Shown piece after piece: positions 51,591-61,893 of a stretch of DNA of 64,000 nucleotides. The notes under the pieces are model-generated. The model worked only from the letters and a program-made list of their open reading frames with translations. It did no database searches and was not told the origin of the DNA. Position numbers and translations under genes: made by a program. The DNA comes from Sesamum alatum (Eukaryota; Streptophyta; Magnoliopsida; Lamiales; Pedaliaceae), in the NCBI GenBank assembly GCA_034509735.1, contig JACGWO010000004.1, positions 15,233,395-15,297,394 on the forward strand, given 5' to 3'. Numbering within the stretch: position 1 is the stretch's first letter; each line of letters opens with the position of its first letter.

Positions 51591-52830
51591 CAGTTGAAGC
51601 AGACTCCGTCATCATCAGGCTCAGGCACCTCAGGGAGAACCTTGAAGAGATTGACAAGAGATTTGGACAGTTAACAGTTAAAGCCCAAATAGCTGGCCAA
51701 GTCCAACGAACTGATCTGGACACTGTCCAGAGTGCCATCAGGAATACCAAACTTGCTGCAAGCTCATAATGGGACGACCTATTGGAACCAATTCGAAATG
51801 CATCATCTTCGATGATAGCCCGAGAATTAAGAGAGCAGGGCTCTAAACCTGCAATTAGAGAACAGAGCTCTAAACCTGTAGCAGCAGATTCAAATACTGC
51901 TTGCACAAGACTATCGCCATACTCTGGTGAAAAGGCAAAAGTTGAGTTACAGGAAGTGCAAACTCCTAATAATTCAAGTCAACCCAGCACCTCTGGGATT
52001 AAAGAGGAAAAAATTAACCTTAGGTCGATGACGGGCACCTCTAAGGTTAATACTAACGAGGCTTTATCTTCTGTTTCCGCTTGGCAGGATTATCAGAGAT
52101 CATGGGAAAAACTTATTTCCCGTAAAGGCATAAGCCCAGGCAAGACCATTGTAGACACATCCGGGAGATATAACAGAATTTGGATGCTCGAAGGGTCTAA
52201 ACCAGAAGAGGTACGAGAGTGGTATGATTTTGGAGCCCTTGCTTTAGTTTCATACTATGTCACCAAGCTTTCCGAAAATCTCAAAGCTTCCGGAATGGAT
52301 TAATGGGGCGGTATATGAGATGGCAAAACAATCCCCACCTTAAACAAGGAGATATTTTGGAGCTCAAGTTCATTTCTATAGCTCCAGAAATCGCAGGAAA
52401 AAGGTCTCATCCAGCATTGCATTTCATCAAATTAAAAAGACCTGACATGGTAGCATTTAACAAAGTAAAAGGCTGCCATAGGAGAGGCTCCCCTGGTATC
52501 TTCCCTCAGTGAAAATGATATATCCACCAGAAGAGCTTGGGGCTATTGGGTCTGTCTCACAGAGATGGATAAAGTCAAGTATCCATTTAAAAATATCCTC
52601 CAATAAATTAAATGGATCATTCCTGTTACACTCCATGACGGGAAGAAGCACAGAGTTCGCGAAGAGCTTGTTTGAGAAGATACGAATGCTTATTTGGGAA
52701 AACAAGCTACCAGCGATAGAGGCCACAAGAAAGAAGGCCTGCACCATGATGCACGTTGGCAATGCATAACTATGTATGCCCTTGCTGTGAAAAACAAGAG
52801 AAGCCCCTATTCGGGACAAGGATTCGGGTA
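51591..52830 (+). pseudogene. Viral transactivator/inclusion-body-like region
   Basis: It starts with a coiled-coil-like segment (about 51591-51780) and continues in the open frame 51782-52303, with SSVSAWQDYQRSWEKLISRK and GRYNRIWMLEG. It goes on with frame changes through 52830. The position after RNase H and before the promoter is that of the transactivator gene of caulimo-, cavemo- and solendoviruses. I identify it mainly by position. Confidence 0.5.
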
Positions 52831-53113
52831 ACCCAAAATAAACCCGAACCGAAACCAGAAAAGGGTAAAAGAAAAGATTTTTATAAAAAGAGGTAAAAAT
52901 CTCAAAATGTAAAAGGGCAAGGAAAAGACTGTCGGCAGAAAACGACAAAAGCCAACAGTCAGACAGGATAGAAAGCACCAGTTGGAGAACACATGGCCGA
53001 CAAGCCATAATGTCCACAGCTGGAAAGTAGAAAGACAAAATGGGTGACGAACGCAGTGATGACATCGACATCCAAAGCAAGAATGAAGTCCGGGTTTGAA
53101 GTCCGCGGGCTAT

Positions 53114-53121
53114 TATAAATA
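53114..53121 (+). promoter_or_regulatory. Viral full-length-transcript promoter (TATA)
   Basis: 'tataaata' in 'ggctattataaatagagagc' lies downstream of the last viral coding region, as the 35S-type promoter does in caulimovirids. A polyadenylation signal AATAAA follows at 53177-53182. The region to about 53575 would be the transcript leader that joins the primer-binding site in the circular genome. Confidence 0.6.
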
Positions 53122-53780
53122 GAGAGCTAGGAAGCAGATGGAGAGCATCAGAAAAACTTCTCCAACTCTTCAGAAAAATAAATTTGTGTCTTTAAATTTT
53201 CTAAGTATCAGGTTATCTAGTGTATGGGGTTATCCCCAACCAGTCAAGTCCTCTCCTATATGAGAGGCTAAATAGTTTTCTCCACCGATAGAGGGATAAA
53301 ATATCTATGTAATATTCCAAATATTTCTTCATTAAATTACAGGCTTATGTTTAATTTCTTTACCCAAAATCTTATTAAGTCTCTATTATTGGAATACTTT
53401 TACGCGCCTAAGGTAGGAAACGAAATAGGGTTGTGCTGGTTACTGCTGAAGGAGCCAAGGATCCACGAACTATCTGTTGCGGTAGTGTGGTTGGGGGAAG
53501 TCCGTAAAATCGAGGACTTGGAATACCCGGCGGCAAGGCTGTCAACAAGGTATGAATTTATAGAGGCTTAATTTCATTTCAGAAGCATGTTGGGCCACTT
53601 TGAGAGCATGTTGATGAACTAATTGTGTCTTAGCATCAAAAGGACAAAATGGTCTTAATTGGGCTAAAGGACCAAATCTACGCAAAATTGAAAGATAAAG
53701 GACTAAATCTAATACTGTTAAAATTAAAGGACCAAAAGGAATTCTGGACAAAGTTAGAGGACGAAAATATCCTTTCCCCC

Positions 53781-54124
53781 ACTTTGAATGTTGGTTTTAA
53801 ACTTAAATCTGACCTCATTCACTTACTCCCTACTTTTCGTGGTCTTGCAGATGAAAATCCACACAAACATCTCAAGGAGTTTCATATAGTATGTTGTAGC
53901 ATGCGGCCCCAAGGGATTACCGAAGAGCAAGTCAGATTGCGAGCCTTTCCATTCTCTCTAGCCAACAAAACAAAAGATTGCCTCTATTTCCTACCTTCGC
54001 GATCCATCACTAGTTGGAGCAAGCTCAAAAAGAAATTTGTTGACAAGTACTTTCCCTCTTCATGAGCTACAACCATATGCAAGGAAATTTGTGGAGTATG
54101 ACAATTTCTGGGGAAAGTATTCAC
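53781..54124 (+). pseudogene. gypsy gag, 3' part
   Basis: Resumes the gag interrupted at 45544. It contains LPTFRGLADENPHKHLKEFH, MRPQGITEEQVRLRAFPFSL and SWSKLKKKFVDKYFPSS, the retrotransposon gag domain of plant gypsy elements. It ends shortly after a frame slip, where an LTR begins at about 54125. Confidence 0.9.
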
Positions 54125-56083
54125 TATTAGAATAGGAGACCAAAAAGCTAAATAGATTGGCTGTTTTGGGAACTATTCGTCGATCTTTTTATCAAAGTAA
54201 TATTATATTGATGAATAGAGTAAGTATTCATTATTGACTTAAGTGTTTGTTGTGCTTACTACTTAGATTTAACGATATTTCAATGTCACAACAAATGCTC
54301 AGGGACCGAATGGTTAAAAACCTGCATAGTTGGGCTGCGTATAGGTTCGTGGCTATGAAACCAACTCCTGTGGATCAGCCTAAAGCGTTCCAAGTCGAGG
54401 ACCTCAAGACTAGGTATCGAGTGTCATATAGAGATTTGCACTAAGTATTGCTTTCATTGGGTGAGTGTCAAGTTTCACCAGTGACAGACATAGGTTGTCT
54501 ATGCAATTTTAGCGGGTTAGTTGGAAAGGTAGTCGACTAACTGCACTAACTCGCATCGTCATATGGAAGCCTTAGAGGCTTGGTTGGTATGACAGGAATT
54601 CTCAGTTTTGCTAGTATGGGATTAGTCCTCGACTTGAGGAATCATGACAGTCACGTGCATGTGAAGAATGTATCTTAGATCTGGTGAGCGGTAACTATAC
54701 TGTGAGGTATGGTCATTATAAGCCTTGTCCAACACAGTTGGAGTATGTAGTGAGGACAGTGGATTCTAACAAAGGATCTGTCCCCTGTCAGCATTCTGAC
54801 AGTGAGATCTCATACTAAAATGGTTTAAACTCTGAAGGTCTATGTCCATAGCGATTGATTGAAGGAAGAGATTTCCTATGTCATTAATAGAGTAAATGCA
54901 TCTCAAGTGTGAACAATAGATGCCTAGTCAAGGATGGGAACCAACGCTCAATTCCATGCCCTATACTAAGGTCGGGAGACGGTCGACAGTAGGACCATAC
55001 CCATATGAAAATCGGAGCCTAAATGTTCACGCCACTATACACCTAGTCTCTAGTGCCATGGACTATAGCTAGACGACCACCCATGGTAACGGACTATTTC
55101 TAGTTATTGGTTAATCAGAAATAATTAATTAAATTAGATTTAATTAATTATATTGGACACAAGCCCAAGTTTAGTTGAGGGTGAACATAAAGAGTCACAC
55201 ACAAATCACTGAAAAGTGATGGAATTATCTATTGGATGACTGATCCAAAATTTAGTTAATCAGATTAATTCAATTTTGGATTTGATATTTTAAATTAATT
55301 AAATTAATTTAAAAGAAGCTTAGGTTAATTAATTAAGTGGATTTGATACTTTAATTAGTTAGTAGACGAGCTTGTCTAATTAGCCGATTGGATTCATTAA
55401 TTAGAATTAGGCTAGGAATAATTAGTTGAACTTATGTTTGGGTTTATTAATTAAGTGGTTTGGGTTCATTTAATTAATTAAGTGCATTTCGGCTTGTGAA
55501 TATTTAGTTGGATTAAACATTCACTTGTGCTTTTTCTGTTGGGTATTTTATTTAATTGGATTAAATTATAAGCTCAACAAAATTAGTAATTAGCCTCAAT
55601 TTAATTTGGTTGACAAATTAATCGAGTCCAGTCCAAATGCATGAAACCTAGCCCATGTTGACCTTGTATAGGTCAAAGATGAACTATTCCTTGGTTAAGA
55701 GAGGTTGATTTTCAAATTTGAAGAGGAGGTGGAGAGAATATGGTAAGTTGGTAGAAATGAAAGTTACCTAGGAGATTAGGTCTTCCTTTCTTTTCTCCCA
55801 ACTTCATTCCAACTCCTCCGTAACACTAGCCGATTTTCTCCCCCTTTTGACAAGAAAATTTAGCCACTTCTCTCTCAAGCCCAGAGGGAAAAGTGGTCAT
55901 CTAAACGGTGCGTGTTTAGAGGGGAAAAAAGAGGAAAATTCAAACGAATTAGTAGAGCAAGAACTCAATAAAATGCCAAGTACAAAGGACTTGGTATGTA
56001 CAACAGAGGAGAACAAGTAGACCATAAATTTAGCTAGGCCGAGAAGAACAATCAACAGAGAGAGCAGGTACACTCCTCACCAA
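54125..56083 (+). repeat. Truncated or diverged LTR, same family as 42438-44494
   Basis: Starts TATTAGAATAGGAGACC (first dinucleotide mutated from TG). It parallels the solo LTR family through 'gctatgaaaccaactcctg', 'ccaagtcgaggacctc' and 'gccatggactatagctagac'. The 3' part (after about 55980) no longer matches the LTR end, so it is truncated. It contains no gene. Confidence 0.65.
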
Positions 56084-56088
56084 CCTAT

Positions 56089-58079
56089 TGAAAGATTGTG
56101 GATCATCCCAGGAAATCGCGTGAATGCAGAAGCGCGGTATAAAAATTAAAAAAAAAATAAAACATGCTTTTAATAAAATAAAAGAACCTGTTCAAGGGGT
56201 GTAGCCTTGAAGTTCTCGGGCGTTTGGTGTATCCCATGAATAAAAAAGAATAAAAGAAATTATGGAGGCCACAGGATTAAAAATAAAGAGAAACAAAAAT
56301 TTAAACCGGAACCTACCGATTGTCGTTTTCGTCTTTTAACTAGTACTCGCGTTGTTCCCCGATTTTCTCCAAGTCTCGTATGTGAGACCCTCCAAACAGT
56401 AACACGCAATCCACCCACGTATCTTGCACGTCGTGCTAGCGAACGAACAAGTATTTTTGGAGAGGATGAATTAATCACACGTTATTAATTAACGGTATTA
56501 ATTTTCCTAAGTTCAATTGTTCCAAGAACAAAAGAACAAGAAATTATTTTTTTGTTGTGAGAGAGAGAGGCCGGACGAGTAGGGAGAGAGGAGAGAGCCG
56601 AGTGTGTGTGTGTGTGTTGGAATATCATCACTACTCAAATAGTGGGGCTAGGACTATATATAGAGGAGGAGTTTTAATCCTCTTCAAACTCCTACTCTAA
56701 AGAAGACTATTTTGACTAGGATTTTGACCTAGTCAAAGTGCTAGTCAAAGTAGTATTTGACCTAGTCAAATTTAATCCTAGCCATCCATCTCCCCTTTTA
56801 ATCTCAACCATTAATTTAATTTAATGGAATATTTAAAACCTATTAACCTATTTAAATATTCCAAAGGGTAATAAATAAATATAATAAATATAAATATTTA
56901 TTCTAGGCCCATTAAATTAATTTTCTATAAAATCCAATTTATTAGATCAATCCCTTTTATCTAATAAAAGGAATTAATTCTCTCCAAAAAAATAAAGGAC
57001 CCGACTAAATCCAATTTACTCATTCCATTTCTCCAATATTTAATTCTAAATTAAATACTTAATGTGTGTGGATTGTGTATGACTCTTTAGGTTCACCTTT
57101 CATCTAGACTTGGTCGGATTCCTAGAATCCACCCGTTACCATGGGTGGCGATCTAGCAACGGTCCATGGCACTACAGACTAGGTGAATTTTCAGGGATGA
57201 ACATTTAGGCTCTAACAGTACACTCGTCCTTTTGTCTATGGTCTCACCACTTAGGGTCTAGGGCACGGAAAATGCAGGTACCCATTTTGGACATAAGTGT
57301 CGGTCTGTCCTTACTAAATGCCGCAAGGAAAACCTTCCGTTCTATTCAGTTACTGTGGCCACAGATTTCAGGGACAAGACACAGAGACAGAGCATACGTG
57401 AGACTTAACTGTCAATGCCTTTTGACAGGAGACAGATCCTTTCTTAGGAACTGTTGTCACTCTGTATACCAGAGCTGCACTAGACATGGCTTATGACTAC
57501 TCAAGTGCTTCTTGGCAATCTCTCACCATATCTAAGATACAGACCTGACATACAGGTAAACTCAGCAGTTCCTCAAGTCAAAGGACTTGACCTGTACCGT
57601 TGGAACCGGGAATACACGTCATACCTGGCCGACCCTACTCAAGGTCCTCCGTAAGACGGTTCCCGCGAGTCACCTCAGTCAGCTGCTCCTTAGTAGGCTA
57701 ACCCACTAACACTGCTTAGACGACCTTCGTCACCCGTTGATGAAATACGACAACAGATGCTTAGTGCAAGTCTCAAGGGGAATCTCGGTACCCATTTTTC
57801 GAGATTCCTTGACTTGGAGATTTCCGAACTGATTCGGCGAGACTGATTTCATGGACCTACCTCCAAGCGTAGTCCCAATCCCCGAAATATGTTTTCAGAC
57901 TGTGGGCTTTGTTTGCGTAGTGAACAGAGATGAAATGCAGATAAAGTGAACACAAACAAAGTAATACCAAATGAATTCACTTCTTTATTCATTAATAAAT
58001 TTATCAAAACACTGAAATTGTCTAGACATAGGTTACATTTTGCCCGCCAAGATTGGCTACATGGTCACCTATTCTAACA
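56089..58079 (-). repeat. Solo LTR of the copia family
   Basis: 1,991 bases on the minus strand: starts TGTTAGAATAGGTGACC, ends ATCTTTCA. It matches the LTRs of the copia element at 27971 along its whole length with scattered differences. The perfect 5-bp duplication CCTAT flanks it (56084-56088 and 58080-58084). No internal domain remains, so it is the product of recombination between two LTRs. Confidence 0.93.
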
Positions 58080-58084
58080 CCTAT

Positions 58085-58938
58085 AGGACATCGTGCAAAG
58101 GAAGACCAAAATCATACACAAGGTACAGATGATGAAGTATATGGGACCGAAAATGCACATTCATGCAAACAGACTCAAGGAAAGGTTTGAAGAAAAAAGA
58201 TGGCAATCTATCCTCGAGAATCAACATTTCAAAAGGTTCTAAAGCTAAAGCCAGTGACGGAGAAGCCATACCAGCAATTCCAAATCAGTAATCAAAACAA
58301 TAACTTCACAGTTCTGGCAAGCAACCTAAAGGAAATGATGGACAAGAAGGAAAATGAGGACGGGATGACGAAAGCCCTAGAGGATGCACAGTGTCCAAAC
58401 GAGCAACGTAGCTGACCAATGGAGAGCAACGACTAGACATGTGTCGAGGAAATGGAGACCAACCTGGAGGTTAATTCAGCGGCCAAGAACAAATTAGCGT
58501 GCGATCAGGAACTGCACATGGAAGACCAAATGACAAAGGGCAAACTGACTCAAGCAAAATAAGCCCTAACCACAGTCCTAACCAAAGAGTTAACCTAGAT
58601 CAAGTTAATCATAAGCCTATTACACTCAAGTGGCGCATGATGCCTCAAAAATTGAAGTTGAATCATCACTAGCTACAGTTACGGCTGGCAGCATGCATAA
58701 TTCAATAGTTCGTATAAATACCATTTCCTCATGCAAGGCCACTACACCACTCCTCAACAAACTTCAGACTGAAAGAGAAGATAACAATCATGGCACCTGC
58801 ACAACAGAGAGAGGAATACCAAACAAAGTGACTCATCCAAGCCCAACCTTTCTTTAAACACTTATCAACAAACACCACCACCAATGGAGTAGCAACCCAT
58901 TTCAAACAACTTGACCAACATAATACCCCTACCAACAC
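58085..58938. other. Unidentified sequence between solo LTR and CACTA element
   Basis: Several short Lys/Glu/Gln-rich frames with stops, the longest at 58200-58415 (71 codons). Before the solo LTR inserted, it was contiguous with 55985-56083. I do not recognise it. It may be a decayed gag-like or transposon-derived region. Confidence 0.3.
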
Positions 58939-60780
58939 CACTACAAAAAAATGCGGGAATTGAAACAGTATTAGGAACGGGTATTTTTTTTTTTTTCCTT
59001 TGGAATGGTAAAAGGATCAGTGGATAGTGTTGGATTGTGCTTAGGAACGCTTATGGAACCGTTATGGAATGGTTAGCGTCCCGTTGAAACTGGAGGCGTT
59101 CCCAATATTTAGGAACGATTTCACGTAAACCGTTCCTATTTTGGAACTCTTTTTGGCGTACAAGATGAAAATCATTCCTAATTAGCTTTGTGTTTATGAA
59201 TATATAAGTTGTATATTTGAAACACATGGTTAATATTTGGAACGGTCACATGTTATGTGAGTTACGTAATTTGGAACGGTCGTTGGAACTCTGTTTGCAT
59301 CGCAGCAGATATATAAGAGAAGCATTTTTCCACTGATCCTGGAATACACATTGGAACGGTATACTATTTGTTTGGGGATAGTTGTTGAAACGGTACATGG
59401 AACACACATAGACCTGTTGTGCTAAGGAACTTAGCAACGATTTTTTAAACTTTATTTTGAATACGTCTTTGGACCGATTTTAGGTATTCTTTTTGGAACA
59501 CTGACGATACCCAAAAAATCATTGAATTCGGGCTAATTTTAGGAACGATTGGATGCTTACTTGGAATGTTGTTTTGTACGGTATTAGGAACGGTCGTCTC
59601 ATTCACCCGGTCCTCTATTGGAACGGTTAGGTCCATATTTTAGAAATCCGTGACCAAGAATAATTATTATTTTTAAAGTGAAAATTTAAATTATTTATAA
59701 TTTATTTGAATTTGGTTAAATAATTATTATTTAAATACCAAAAAATGCATATTTTCCAAAAATATATATATTAAAAAGAATATTATCCAATTTAATTACA
59801 ATTTTTTTTAAAAAAATCCTAAACCTACACCTCATCCCCTCGTCCTGGTCCATGTCGTCATCGTCTAGAGCAGGGGGGTTCTGTCGGAGGCTGTGATGGG
59901 CCAAGAGCGGAGTTGTTGGTCTGTAGAGTCTTCATCATGCCCATTATGTCGACCATCATCTCCTCCAGCCGGACCATACGATCCTCCAAGTTCGATGCTG
60001 GCAGTAGCAGTGGTGATGGCGAGGTAAAGGTCTAGCTAAGGTCGTGGGCCTCAAAACCAAGACCGAATACCCGGCCCTTTTTCTTGCTCCCGACTGCAAC
60101 CAGCCACAAATCTTGCTCGGTCTGCGCCACCGAGCCCTCCGGTTCGGCCGGACGATCCCCAATTATTATTGTTATTTCAAAAAATTAAAATGAAATAAAT
60201 TTGAAATGTAATACAATGCTTACCGCCACCTCCGCTGCCCTCTGGGCGCTCCAGCCGCCGTCGACCTTCTTCTTATCGCATTTGATCGACCGAGCTACAT
60301 CTCCTGTAAAAAAAAAAAGGAACTGTTATTACAATTTTAATTTAATAATAATGAATACTTTTAAAAAAATTAAATTTCTTACCATCTTCTTTTTGGGCAT
60401 GCCGACGGAGGCAAAACCCCAACAGTAGACAGTAGAGGATGCTGCTGGTTTGGCGGACCGGTTGGCCTGTTTCTTGGCTCACTCCTCCATGAACTCGTCG
60501 CTATCCCAGTACAGCAGGAGTTGCCGCCAGCCAGAGAGGCTTCACTAGAGACTTTCTGGCGAGAACGAACTTCTTGCGGAGGAATTTCCCCGCAAACATG
60601 TAGAAGACTTTGAACATGGACTCATCGTCACAGTCCCACCAGTACGTCATTTGCAAAAAAAAAAAAAAAAAAAGAAATTGTTAAAATATTTAATAAAAAA
60701 AAATTATACTGATGCGAGCTAAAAGTACTCGTTCTTGGGCTTGAACGGGGTGGCCTTGAACTTTTTGCAAGCTATGAAAC
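58939..60780 (-). mobile_element. CACTA (En/Spm-type) transposon, degenerate and truncated
   Basis: The terminus CACTACAAAAAAAT at 58939 is the classical plant CACTA end. The next 700 bases carry the expected subterminal repeats, a 'ggaacgg/taggaacg' motif recurring many times (58960-59640). Transposase-related sequence follows on the minus strand. The other terminus is not visible; the element seems cut near 60780 by the next element. Confidence 0.85.
59880..60780 (-). pseudogene. CACTA transposase-associated protein (Transposase_24-like), C-terminal part
   Basis: Minus-strand reading gives SDEFMEE and AKKQANRSAKPAASST (near 60500-60440), then a gap. Next comes DLWLVAVGSKKKGRVFGLG (near 60110-60050), and finally the coiled coil LEDRMVRLEEMMVDIMGMMK (near 59990-59930). 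These match the C-terminal half of the plant Transposase_24 family found next to CACTA transposases. Stops and frame changes show decay, and some gaps could be introns. Confidence 0.72.
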
Positions 60781-61893
60781 AGGAACCTGCAAAAGAAGAG
60801 TTAGCACTCTGATGCTCAAGTCAATAAGCAGTTATGAAAGAATAAACGTAAGTGAAATGAAAGAGAAGTGCATTCTCGTGACTAAAGAGCATGAAATAAG
60901 CAAAGTGTGAGAGCATGAAAATCGTGTGTATGAGAGTGCTAGAAAATGTTACTTAAGCTAGCCATACGAGCTGGTATTTATAGGAGAAGAGTCATATTTG
61001 AAAAAGACTCCTAGTTGTTTTAGGACTCTGGAGGGACTACGTGTTATCCTCCCAAGACTTCAGCAGTCCCTGGACTCCTTAAAAGTAGAGAGTCTATTGA
61101 ATGGGTCTTCTATAGATAAGGATAGGGGGTAGACCGGATCAACCCTTATCCTCTACTGGCGATCCTGGGCCTCCGCCTTGGGCCCCCCTGGCCGGGTGTC
61201 TCGTCCTAGGCCTGGCCCTCCGTCTTGGGCCCCCCTGGGGCGTGGGCTTGAGTTACGATTGGGCCTCCCCCTGCATGCAGGCAGGCCATCGTATGTGGTC
61301 TTCATTTTTGGACTTCTAGTAATGTCTTTTGGGCTTGTGGGCTTCGCTCTTGGGTCGATTTTTTTGCCATATATCAATCAGTCCCCCCCTCCCCAACTCT
61401 GAAAGGGAGGGTACGCTACCGTTCCCACTCAGAGGAAAGGCCTTCTAAAGTTGTTGAGGGGGGTGAGACCTCCTTGCCTACTTGTCGAACTCCAGGAGAG
61501 CTCCCTTCCTAATTAAGAAAGCGAACATGTCGCCTGAGGTGCTGGGCGTCTGTGCGCAATGATGACTGGTCTAGCTTTTGAGGTAGGCTAGGCCATACGC
61601 CTGCACTGAGGCTACGCGAATGTCCTCCACGCGCCTGGACTGAGGCAGTTACTGATAACTGCCTGTGTCGGTTACTTTTCCAGCTTTGGTAACCGCCCAG
61701 TGGGAGGCGGTTTCTTGCATGAACCTTAGGTAACTGCATTTCCCCCACGTACTACCCTTTATTCGCGTTATCACGTCTACCCTCTTTCATTCTTCCACCT
61801 TCCCACGTCTTCACAAGAGAGAACCGCAGTTTTATACCTCTATCACCTCTGTAAGTGCCTTTCTTCACATTTCTTTAACTTTTTTTGTGAGCA
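60781..61893 (+). other. Leader or LTR-like region of a gypsy-type element
   Basis: Contains 'tatttataggag' (about 60974) as a TATA-like site, then GC-rich short repeats ('ttgggcccccctgg' twice near 61180-61240). A pyrimidine-rich leader runs up to the ATG at 61894. No matching second LTR is in the window, so the LTR call is tentative. Confidence 0.4.

Larger units (their letters stand above)
45760..53575 (+). mobile_element. Endogenous pararetrovirus (Caulimoviridae), near full-length, defective
   Basis: One linear copy of about 7.4 kb once the nested 0.4 kb element is subtracted, a normal caulimovirid genome size. Order: primer-binding site, coiled-coil and capsid-like region with zinc knuckle, movement protein, protease, reverse transcriptase, RNase H, transactivator-like region, then promoter and leader. 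Capsid ahead of movement protein fits cavemovirus/solendovirus-type genomes rather than badnavirus or petuvirus order. Many stops and frame changes interrupt all regions except the movement protein, so it is a relic. No integrase is present, as expected for this family. The ends lie at the primer site, so the circular genome is opened there. Confidence 0.88.
45545..53779. mobile_element. Small terminal-inverted-repeat element hosting a pararetrovirus
   Basis: The left end 'ggggaaagtattggtttagt' and inverted right end 'ggggaaaggatattttcgtc' correspond. The 'tttagtcctttaa..ttt' phrases continue inward for about 110 bases. A perfect 9-bp duplication, CACTTTGAA, flanks it (45536-45544 and 53780-53788, sharing one C with the terminus). 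Its own arms are only about 200 bases each (to about 45755, and from about 53580); everything between is viral sequence. Its original size of about 0.4 kb resembles the other small elements here. Confidence 0.75.
41885..54124 (+). mobile_element. Ty3/gypsy element remnant, heavily interrupted
   Basis: A probable 5' LTR starts near 41885 (TGTTGGAATAATG) and is broken by a solo LTR at 42438-44494. The leader at 45130-45240 carries the plant gypsy phrases 'ccctgtggatttgaccc' and 'catcaaattttaacgc', corresponding to the conserved CATCAAGTTTTTGGCGCC primer-site region. Gag starts at 45290 and is split at 45544/53781 by a small element holding a pararetrovirus. No pol and no 3' LTR are found; the remnant stops where another LTR begins at 54125. 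LTR limits are uncertain. Confidence 0.6.

Noticed and set aside
57272..57496. 74-codon frame
   Set aside because: Inside the solo LTR 56089-58079; chance.
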